Below are positions 1 through 4,788 of a DNA stretch of 7,329 nt, one piece after another. The notes below the pieces were generated by a model, which made no database searches, was not told the origin of the DNA, and saw only the letters and a list, made by a program, of their open reading frames with translations. Both the position numbers and the translations under genes were made by a program. The DNA is from UBA12151 sp964600645. GTDB lineage: Bacteria; Patescibacteriota; Minisyncoccia; Moranbacterales; UBA9337. The stretch spans positions 1 to 7,329 of the forward strand of contig CAZRJL010000043.1 of assembly GCA_964600645.1 (NCBI GenBank), written 5' to 3'. Numbering within the stretch: the first letter of the stretch is position 1; every line of letters begins with the position of its first letter.

Positions 1-960
1 AAAGAAGCTTTTGATGAAGCAAAAATAACTGAAAAAGAAATTGATTTGATTGCCGTCACGGAGGGACCGGGACTTATTCCGGCGCTTCTAGTCGGCACTA
101 ACACCGCCAAGACATTAGCATACAAATGGAAAAAACCACTCCTTGGAATTCATCACATCGAAGGACACATATACGCGAATTTCATTCGCGAAATCCAAAA
201 TGCAAATCTCAAAACTCAAAATTTAAAAGAGATAGAATTTCCTATTTTATGTTTGGTAGTTTCCGGCGGGCATACGCAATTAGTTTTGATGCAGAATCAT
301 TTACAATATGAAATTATCGGACAAACACTGGATGACGCCGCTGGGGAAGCCTTTGACAAGGCCGCCAGAATTTTGGATTTGGGATATCCCGGAGGACCTG
401 CTATTTCAGCCGAAGCGGCAATTTACCAAGAAACAAAAAACAAGAAACAAGCAAATTCAAATAACCAAATATCAAATATCAAAATAAAATTACCGAGGCC
501 AATGTTGCATTCCAAGGATTTTAATTTTTCTTTTTCTGGACTCAAAACTGCGGTTTTATATCAAATGAAAAAAATTCAAGAAAATAAATTTGTCACTGAT
601 CATTGGTCACTGATCATTGAAGCAATGGCATATGAGTTTCAGCAAGCCGCCATTGATGTTTTGGTACACAAAACCATCAAAGCTGCGCAGGAGTATCAAC
701 CCAAAACCATAATGCTCGCCGGAGGCGTGAGCGCGAACAAACAGCTCCGCGAACAACTCGGCAAAGCAATTAAAAATAATCAGTCAAATTTGTCTGACTC
801 GTCCTATCTTGTTCCTGCTCTATCTCTCACAGGAGACAATGCCGCGATGATCGCTGCCGCCGCCGCTTTCCGCTGGCAAAAAATGTCCGCCAAAGAAAAA
901 CAAAACGCCCTTGAAAATTGGAAAACCCTGGAAACCGACGCAAACCTGAAACTAAGTTGA
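1..960 (+). CDS. tsaD: tRNA N6-threonylcarbamoyladenosine transferase TsaD (5' end outside window)
   Basis: TsaD transfers the threonylcarbamoyl group from threonylcarbamoyl-AMP to A37 of ANN-decoding tRNAs, working in the cytoplasm with TsaB and TsaE. The frame is open from base 1, so the start lies outside; comparison with the E. coli protein suggests about 60 N-terminal residues are missing. Visible family motifs (residues counted from base 1) are the metal-binding H-x3-H (H52, H56), the nucleotide-binding VSGGHTQL, the FSFSGLKTAV segment, AGGVSANKQLRE, and the C-terminal GDNAAMIA with D279 as the likely metal ligand. Three loops carry non-conserved expansions encoded by 7-bp DNA repeats (189-230, 427-489, 592-620). 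The gene ends in TGA only 2 bp from the stop codon of the convergent dikinase-like gene, with no terminator visible between them. Its last 94 bases recur at 4536-4629. The product assignment is secure. Confidence 0.96.
   Translation, partial: KEAFDEAKITEKEIDLIAVTEGPGLIPALLVGTNTAKTLAYKWKKPLLGIHHIEGHIYANFIREIQNANLKTQNLKEIEFPILCLVVSGGHTQLVLMQNHLQYEIIGQTLDDAAGEAFDKAARILDLGYPGGPAISAEAAIYQETKNKKQANSNNQISNIKIKLPRPMLHSKDFNFSFSGLKTAVLYQMKKIQENKFVTDHWSLIIEAMAYEFQQAAIDVLVHKTIKAAQEYQPKTIMLAGGVSANKQLREQLGKAIKNNQSNLSDSSYLVPALSLTGDNAAMIAAAAAFRWQKMSAKEKQNALENWKTLETDANLKLS
189..230 (+). repeat. Degenerate heptanucleotide array inside tsaD (CAAANNN type)
   Basis: Six consecutive 7-base units can be read, the central four being CAAAATG, CAAATCT, CAAAACT and CAAAATT (196-223). 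The 42 bases equal 14 codons, so the frame is kept. They encode an Asn/Gln/Lys-rich loop between the HIEGH metal motif and the VSGGHTQL motif, where most TsaD proteins are shorter. A 7-bp inverted repeat with a 3-base loop (CGCGAAT / ATTCGCG, 174-190) overlaps its left edge. Confidence 0.7.
427..489 (+). repeat. Degenerate heptanucleotide array inside tsaD (CAARAAA / ATATCAA type)
   Basis: Nine units of 7 bases stay in one register: CAAGAAA, CAAAAAA and CAAGAAA at the left, and two identical ATATCAA units at 469-482. The 63 bases equal 21 codons exactly. They encode a Lys/Asn/Gln-rich insertion between the GGPAISAEAA segment and the PRPM segment, where TsaD proteins normally have a short linker. 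Confidence 0.75.
592..620 (+). repeat. Perfect 14-bp tandem duplication inside tsaD (heptamer TCAYTGR)
   Basis: The 14-base unit GTCACTGATCATTG occurs twice head to tail at 592-605 and 606-619. Read from 593 it resolves into four 7-base units alternating TCACTGA and TCATTGR. It encodes a non-conserved stretch between the GLKTAV segment and the following helix. Because 28 is not a multiple of 3, the two copies are read in different frames. Confidence 0.85.
867..960 (+). repeat. Left direct repeat: functional 3' end of tsaD
   Basis: These 94 bases, which encode the last 30 codons of TsaD and its stop, recur at 4536-4629 at a constant offset of 3669 bases with no gaps. By hand count 84 of 94 positions match. 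The similarity begins sharply at 867 and fades just past the stop codon. It marks the left boundary of the inserted module, whose first gene ends at 963. Confidence 0.92.
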
Positions 961-962
961 CA

Positions 963-2987
963 TCATATAATTCTTACAATCCCCCTGCTTCCATCCATTT
1001 CAATTTTTTGTCCATCTGACAACCTATTCGTAATTCCTTGCACACCAACAATGCAAGGTTTTTTGTATTCTCTAGCAATGATAGCGGTATGCGAAAGCTC
1101 TCCCCCTTCTTCCGTTATTATCCCTGACACTTTTCCAATTATCTTGGAATATTCAGGTGCGATATCGGGAGCGATAATAATGTCATTTTCCATAATTCTT
1201 GAAAGATCATGATAATTAAAAATTTTTTTTATCTTTCCGGAAACTTTGCCCGGAAAAATCGGCGTTCCTAAATAAGTATCGTTTTTTGATTTTTCATAGA
1301 TTGTATATTTCGAACTGAAATCTATTTTAATTTTTTCCCTTATCAATTGCTTCATCTGTTCTCCGAAATAAAAATTCCCGCGATAATAAACAAATGGATC
1401 ATTCCTCTCTACTTGTTTCAAAATAGCTGGATATTCTTTTTTATATTTTTTATTCCTAATCTCATCCAAGACAAGAAAATCAGAGATATATTTTATTTTT
1501 CCGGTTCTTTTTGAATCCTGATAATATTTTTCCGCTTCCCCAAGAATAAACCCAAAAGCATTATGCGGTATCTTTTCGCTTTTTATTCTCGCAATTTCAA
1601 GTGTTTTTTCAATTTCAGGATCAATAATTGCTCCATTGGATATGGCGGAAAGTATAGTTGTAATATTTGTTATTTCCGGCCAAGCAATAATCAACAAATC
1701 CAACATTTTGGGAATATTTTGCTCTTCAGGATTTTTTAAGTATTTTTCGAGCCTGTCACAAACCGATAAAAACTTATCAATTTCTCCACGCAGACCAAAA
1801 TTCCAATTTTTTCGATAATAATTAAGCAGTTCAATCGGATTACTTTTAATACTCTTCTTGTGATAATAAATGTTGAATCCTTTTTTGGGATAATAAACAA
1901 AAAGCGGATCGACAAAAACTCCGTCCAGCTTGTTTTGGGAGAAATATTCTCCGCGATGCCAAACTTCCATAACGGAAAACGCCAATATAGGCTTGAAAAA
2001 TTTCTTAATATGGGTATATTTCATATTCTCATTGCCCTTAACATTATTACAAATAGCGGTCATAGGCCTGACTTGAACAATATAAAAATCCCCGCTTTTC
2101 GTTTTTAACCACTCGACATCAACCGGAAAATTGAAAAATTTTTCCAATTTTATAATATACCAAGAAAATGTTTCGATTTCTTCTTGTGATAATAATTGAT
2201 GAATTATCAAAGACTGATCACTTTCAAATAGTCTGCCTTGTTTTCTTGGCAATACAATAATTTGTTTTTGCCTACCAATTTGAAAATTAATCAACTCCCC
2301 TTTTCCTTTTTCAACTATATATTTATGAGGTATTACTTTCCCGTATGCTAGCAATTTTCCTTCTCCAATAACAACCTCAGTCAAAACGACCTCAGCATTG
2401 CCTGAAAAAGGATCGACCGAAAAACTGATTCCTGAAACTTCTTCATCCAACAATTCTTGAATAATTACAGCCAAAGAAAAAGAAATTTTTTCAAGATTTC
2501 TGTCGCGGCGATATTTCAAAACATGGGATGAAAAAGAAGATGCCCACACTTTTTTAATATCACGTATCAAAGTTTTTTCCGTTGATCCTAAAATACTTTT
2601 TGCTTGTCCAGCCCAAGAATTTTTCAAGGAATCCTCTGAAATAAATGACGACCTCACAGCTATTTTTTCTATTTTTAATTTTTTACATTTTTCAAATATC
2701 TCTCGCTCGATTTCTTCCGGCATTCTCTTTCTGATGATAAGTTTTTTTATTTTCTCAGATTTTTCATCCAAGTCTCGTTCGTTTTCAAAATCAATCGAAT
2801 TTATAATCGAAAATATTTCAAGCGCCAGAGCGTGATAATTCAAAAAAGTATCAAAAGCGTATGAAAACAGCACGAAACCTTTTGGAACATTCATACCGAG
2901 TTTTTTCACCTCACCCAAAAAAGCCGCCTTGCTTCCGGCGATATAAGAATCTTTTGTTGCAAGTTTTTCTAATGACATCGTAAACAT
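963..2987 (-). CDS. PEP synthase-like ATP-grasp/phosphohistidine-domain protein without PEP-binding barrel
   Basis: The 674-residue protein has three parts. Residues 1-310 are a PPDK/PEP-synthase ATP-grasp domain, with an AGSKAAFLGE-type N-terminus, AVRSS at 110-114, AGQ at 126-128, SVDPFSG at 190-196, and VEWL with IVQVRPMT ending it at 310. Residues 320-570 are a middle region I do not recognise. Residues 575-674 are the swivelling phosphohistidine domain, with GGELSHTAIIARE and catalytic H633. The C-terminal TIM barrel that binds PEP/pyruvate in true PEP synthase is absent, and the natural end of the His domain is present. This ATP-middle-His order is that of rifampin phosphotransferase, although the middle region is much shorter. 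A plausible role is transfer of the ATP beta-phosphate through H633 to an unknown acceptor. M1 and M4 (2978) are both possible starts, and neither has a clear ribosome site. It lies downstream of the phosphatase behind a terminator-like hairpin. Confidence 0.85.
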   Translation of the reverse strand: MFTMSLEKLATKDSYIAGSKAAFLGEVKKLGMNVPKGFVLFSYAFDTFLNYHALALEIFSIINSIDFENERDLDEKSEKIKKLIIRKRMPEEIEREIFEKCKKLKIEKIAVRSSFISEDSLKNSWAGQAKSILGSTEKTLIRDIKKVWASSFSSHVLKYRRDRNLEKISFSLAVIIQELLDEEVSGISFSVDPFSGNAEVVLTEVVIGEGKLLAYGKVIPHKYIVEKGKGELINFQIGRQKQIIVLPRKQGRLFESDQSLIIHQLLSQEEIETFSWYIIKLEKFFNFPVDVEWLKTKSGDFYIVQVRPMTAICNNVKGNENMKYTHIKKFFKPILAFSVMEVWHRGEYFSQNKLDGVFVDPLFVYYPKKGFNIYYHKKSIKSNPIELLNYYRKNWNFGLRGEIDKFLSVCDRLEKYLKNPEEQNIPKMLDLLIIAWPEITNITTILSAISNGAIIDPEIEKTLEIARIKSEKIPHNAFGFILGEAEKYYQDSKRTGKIKYISDFLVLDEIRNKKYKKEYPAILKQVERNDPFVYYRGNFYFGEQMKQLIREKIKIDFSSKYTIYEKSKNDTYLGTPIFPGKVSGKIKKIFNYHDLSRIMENDIIIAPDIAPEYSKIIGKVSGIITEEGGELSHTAIIAREYKKPCIVGVQGITNRLSDGQKIEMDGSRGIVRII

Positions 2988-3015
2988 TTTTTCTAAAAAT
3001 TTTCAAATTAAACTC

Positions 3016-3067
3016 AAAAACTTTATAGAAAGGCTGTTTCTCATTTTGATTCGAATAAGAAACAGCC
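3016..3067 (-). terminator. Rho-independent terminator or attenuator between phosphatase and dikinase-like genes
   Basis: The arms GGCTGTTTCT (3032-3041) and AGAAACAGCC (3058-3067) are perfectly complementary. On the minus strand the stem extends through a G-U pair at 3042/3057 and three more pairs, giving about 14 bp with an 8-base loop. In minus-strand reading the stem starts one base after the phosphatase TAG and is followed by TTTCT, then a TTTTT run at 3016-3020. No T-run follows on the plus strand. The U-tract is imperfect, so partial readthrough into the dikinase-like gene is possible. Confidence 0.65.
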
Positions 3068-3068
3068 A

Positions 3069-3602
3069 CTAAAACTTCCAGTTCACGATAACGGTGAAAT
3101 ATTTTCCTTCCCCTAAAACGATATCGGCAACCCAATCACCCTCACCCTCAGAAATAATTTTTTGAGCCAGTGCCTGTAGAAAAAGCGCATGACCGCAAAT
3201 AAGTATTCTTTGTGAACTTTTTTTAGAAATTTTTAACAAGACCTCCTTTGCCGCCGCCTTTGAAATATCGGCACACGCCCTCCTTTGCTCACAACTGGCC
3301 TGAGAATATGCGTCTCTCAGGGCCACATTTCCCAATGCGACAAAAACAGCGTCGACTCTTTTCCTATCTCCATTCCAACAATGGGTGGATAAGGAAATTA
3401 TTTTAGCATCTGGTTCTCGTCCAGCAGCAATAACCGCTGTTTCACTCGCTCTCTTTGCCAACGAAGATAGAACGAGGTCAAACTCTCCGAGATAAGGAAC
3501 ATTATTACGACCCCTCTTGGTTAATTTTCGCACCAGATCACTTTTCACAAAATTGCCAGATTCTGCCTCTCCGTGTCTCAAAAAAATGATCTCTAGTTGC
3601 AT
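3069..3602 (-). CDS. SixA-like histidine phosphatase family protein
   Basis: The protein has 177 residues from the start chosen here. It carries the histidine phosphatase superfamily signature LRHGEAE near the N-terminus (catalytic His in RHG), the LTKRG segment, the SSLAKRASETA segment with its conserved Arg, and a late GH motif (CGHALFLQAL). SixA proteins remove phosphate from phosphohistidine, and the length and the RHG placement close to the N-terminus fit that group better than phosphoglycerate mutases. An ATG at 3611 is in frame, but the AGAGG at 3612-3616 abuts it, whereas it sits 9 bases from the ATG at 3602. That spacing, and the usual M-x-L start just before RHG, favour 3602. The next gene downstream makes a phosphohistidine enzyme, so that domain is an attractive but unproven substrate. 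GC content looks higher than in the dikinase-like gene (29 of 60 in one sampled line against 16-23 of 60). Confidence 0.86.
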   Translation of the reverse strand: MQLEIIFLRHGEAESGNFVKSDLVRKLTKRGRNNVPYLGEFDLVLSSLAKRASETAVIAAGREPDAKIISLSTHCWNGDRKRVDAVFVALGNVALRDAYSQASCEQRRACADISKAAAKEVLLKISKKSSQRILICGHALFLQALAQKIISEGEGDWVADIVLGEGKYFTVIVNWKF

Positions 3603-3611
3603 TTCCACCAT

Positions 3612-3616
3612 CCTCT
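3612..3616 (-). promoter_or_regulatory. Ribosome binding site AGAGG of the phosphatase gene
   Basis: On the minus strand AGAGG lies 9 bases before the ATG at 3602 and directly against the upstream in-frame ATG at 3611. It therefore supports 3602 as the true start. It is the only convincing Shine-Dalgarno sequence in the window. Confidence 0.6.
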
Positions 3617-3640
3617 GGTAAAGAACTTTGGCACAATTAC

Positions 3641-3670
3641 CTGCTATTTTTATTTGCTAAAAAATAACAG
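3641..3670 (-). other. AT-rich hairpin in the likely phosphatase leader
   Basis: Complementary arms at 3641-3651 and 3660-3670 (CTG-initiated, U/A-rich) can form an 11-bp stem with an 8-base loop. The only mispair on the plus strand (C3644/A3667) becomes a G-U pair in minus-strand RNA, so the stem is unbroken there. It lies about 40 bases before the start codon. It could be an untranslated-leader structure; in such AT-rich sequence it could also be chance. Confidence 0.35.
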
Positions 3671-3706
3671 TTATTCATATTTTTGTATAATATTTCCTAA
3701 AATTTT

Positions 3707-3712
3707 ATTATA
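3707..3712 (-). promoter_or_regulatory. Candidate -10 box for the phosphatase gene
   Basis: A perfect TATAAT reads on the minus strand here, with only a poor -35 match (TTTAGT at 3729-3734, 16-base spacing). Surroundings are very AT-rich, so this is a weak call. If used, transcription would start near 3700 and give a leader of about 100 bases containing the 3641-3670 hairpin. The palindrome at 3755-3777 would lie upstream of this promoter. Confidence 0.3.
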
Positions 3713-3754
3713 AAATCCTTATTTATAGACTAAAATTATTTTTGATATTTTAAA

Positions 3755-3777
3755 AAGTGTCGATATTATTGACACTT
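3755..3777. promoter_or_regulatory. Near-perfect 23-bp palindrome, probable operator of the TrmB-like regulator
   Basis: The arms AAGTGTC (3755-3761) and GACACTT (3771-3777) are perfectly complementary. The inner ATA/TAT triplets also pair around a central T3766, leaving one mismatched pair (G3762/T3770). It overlaps the whole -35 box of the regulator's promoter (3769-3774) and lies between the divergent regulator and phosphatase genes. Winged-helix regulators such as TrmB proteins bind sites of this symmetry, so autorepression is the simplest reading. Effects on the phosphatase side are possible. Confidence 0.72.
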
Positions 3778-3797
3778 ACTGAAAATTACACTATGCT
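3769..3797 (+). promoter_or_regulatory. Sigma-70-type promoter of the regulator gene, leaderless
   Basis: The -35 box TTGACA (3769-3774) is consensus. After a 17-base spacer comes the -10 box TATGCT (3792-3797). Six bases separate the -10 box from the ATG at 3804, so transcription should start at or next to the start codon. No Shine-Dalgarno sequence is present, which agrees with a leaderless transcript. Confidence 0.75.
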
Positions 3798-3803
3798 TAA
3801 GTT

Positions 3804-4535
3804 ATGGAAAACATCGAAAAAATAATCGGCTTTGTGGGATTGAACGACCATGAGACTAAAATATATACAACGCTTCTGCGCTTCGGCCAGAGCGTGATTT
3901 CCGACATTGCCAAAAACTCCGGCATCAAACGGGCGACAATCTACCAATATATCGACAATTTGACCGTCAAAGACATCGTGCGCAAAACAGTCAAAGGCAA
4001 ACGGGTTTTTTATTATCCCGAAGACCCGAAAAAATTAATAGGAATCATTGAACGCAAGGAAAGAAAAATCAAAGAAATCTTTCCCGAACTGGAAAAAATG
4101 TATTTGCATTCATCCAGCAGGCCGGCAGTAAGATTTTATGAGGGAAAAGAAGGGATGCGCTCTGTCTATCGCGAAATGACTAAAACCTCCAAAACACTTT
4201 GGAGTATGTTTTCTGCCGATCGATATTTTAAAGTTTTTTCCGAAAAAGACGGAAATGAATTTATTAGCAATATTTATCAAAATGGCGGACAACTCAAGGA
4301 TTTAGTACTCAACTCAAAGCTAGGCACACAATATGTGAAAGAAAAATGGGGAGGCGAAATGACAACTTCCAAGCTCCTAACAAAAGATTTTGATTTTTCC
4401 GTCGACCTTTTGATTTCCGGAAATAATGTCGCAATGATTTCTTTTAATAATTTAGTTGCTATTATTATCGAAAATCCAGGCATTGCCAACTTACAAAGAA
4501 ATCTTTTGAAATTTATTTGGAAACATACAAAATAA
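3804..4535 (+). CDS. TrmB-family winged-helix transcriptional regulator
   Basis: The 243-residue protein starts with a winged helix-turn-helix (about residues 12-75): LNDHETKIYTTLLRFG, then SDIAKNSGIKRATIYQYIDNL with the recognition helix at about 41-52, and a basic wing (KGKRVFYYPEDP). A charged helix at 77-100 probably dimerises. Residues 106-240 form the likely effector-binding part, opening with VRFYEGKEGMRSVYREM, a segment typical of TrmB-like regulators in Patescibacteria. The ligand cannot be told from sequence. The gene is divergent from the phosphatase, and its own promoter overlaps a palindrome, so it probably represses itself and may control the phosphatase and dikinase-like genes. 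The start is fixed by the ATG lying 6 bases after the -10 box. Its TAA ends one base before the duplicated tsaD 3' end. Confidence 0.87.
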   Translation: MENIEKIIGFVGLNDHETKIYTTLLRFGQSVISDIAKNSGIKRATIYQYIDNLTVKDIVRKTVKGKRVFYYPEDPKKLIGIIERKERKIKEIFPELEKMYLHSSSRPAVRFYEGKEGMRSVYREMTKTSKTLWSMFSADRYFKVFSEKDGNEFISNIYQNGGQLKDLVLNSKLGTQYVKEKWGGEMTTSKLLTKDFDFSVDLLISGNNVAMISFNNLVAIIIENPGIANLQRNLLKFIWKHTK

Positions 4536-4641
4536 TTTCCGTTGGCAAAAAATGTCCGACAAAGAAAAAGAAAATGCCTTTGAAAACTGGAAAACTCTAG
4601 AAACCGACGCAAACCTGAAACTAACTTCACATAACACATAG
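4536..4641 (+). pseudogene. Remnant 3' end of a second tsaD copy (right direct repeat)
   Basis: Bases 4536-4629 align without gaps to 867-960, the end of tsaD. The reading frame from 4537 is open and reads FRWQKMS...LETDANLKL like TsaD. The tsaD stop position reads TCA (Ser) here, and the frame ends at TAG (4639-4641). Eight coding differences precede the end: five are silent third-base changes and three change the residue (Ala to Asp, Gln to Glu, Leu to Phe). Nothing upstream of 4536 resembles tsaD, so only about 30 codons remain and there is no start. It is probably the displaced end of the resident tsaD, left beside valS when the module 961-4535 arrived. Confidence 0.88.
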
Positions 4642-4738
4642 CATGGAACATAAAGCATAGAGCTCATACACTGAACCCCTAGGTGGTTGTATTTTGTGTT
4701 ATATGCTACGTGCTATGTGTTATATGTTATGTTACGTA
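4630..4738. repeat. Large inverted repeat built from 7-bp units (YATARCA / TGYTATR)
   Basis: The left arm (4630-4664) reads as successive 7-base units close to YATARCA, the first two being CATAACA and CATAGCA. The right arm (4697-4731) reads as units of TGYTATR, its reverse complement, including TGCTATG and TGTTATA. The best perfect pairing is 13 bp, 4631-4643 with 4711-4723. The centre carries CCTAGG (4678-4683) flanked by short complementary arms. No coding sequence is evident. It sits between the tsaD remnant and the valS promoter and could fold as RNA, terminate transcripts from the left, or be a dispersed repeat element. Together with 4739-4753, nothing else was seen in this gap. Confidence 0.7.
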
Positions 4739-4753
4739 CTCTATGTTTACGCC

Positions 4754-4782
4754 TTGAATTTTCCTTTGTTTACTGGTAAGAT
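4754..4782 (+). promoter_or_regulatory. valS promoter, extended -10 type, leaderless
   Basis: TTGAAT (4754-4759) is followed after 17 bases by TAAGAT (4777-4782), preceded by TGG, which makes an extended -10. Six bases separate the -10 box from the ATG at 4789, the same spacing as at the regulator gene. Transcription would therefore begin at about the start codon. No good Shine-Dalgarno sequence lies upstream of valS. Confidence 0.65.
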
Positions 4783-4788
4783 GCACTT

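Noticed and set aside
427..489. Short regular repeats as a possible CRISPR array
   Set aside because: Units are 7 bases with no spacers and lie in frame within tsaD; CRISPR repeats are longer and separated by unique spacers.
779..800. Short inverted repeat AGTCA / TGACT near the tsaD 3' end
   Set aside because: Five-base arms in AT-rich coding sequence are expected by chance and show no 7-base register.
958..965. Use of genetic code 25 (TGA read as glycine), known in Gracilibacteria
   Set aside because: TGA ends both tsaD and the dikinase-like gene exactly where their families end, so it works as a stop here.
963..2987. Calling the gene ppsA (PEP synthase)
   Set aside because: The C-terminal PEP/pyruvate-binding barrel is absent, so the PEP synthase reaction cannot be assumed.
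2911..3135. Minus-strand 74-codon open frame spanning the gap between the phosphatase and dikinase-like genes
   Set aside because: It runs through the terminator hairpin and overlaps both recognised genes in another frame, with no recognisable product.
3686..3691. Plus-strand TATAAT as a second promoter for the regulator
   Set aside because: No -35 element lies at an acceptable distance, and the TTGACA-17-TATGCT promoter nearer the gene is far better.
961..4535. Integrase, transposase or terminal inverted repeats for the inserted module
   Set aside because: All coding capacity is taken by the regulator, phosphatase and dikinase-like genes, and I found no matching inverted ends; only the direct repeats of tsaD mark the borders.
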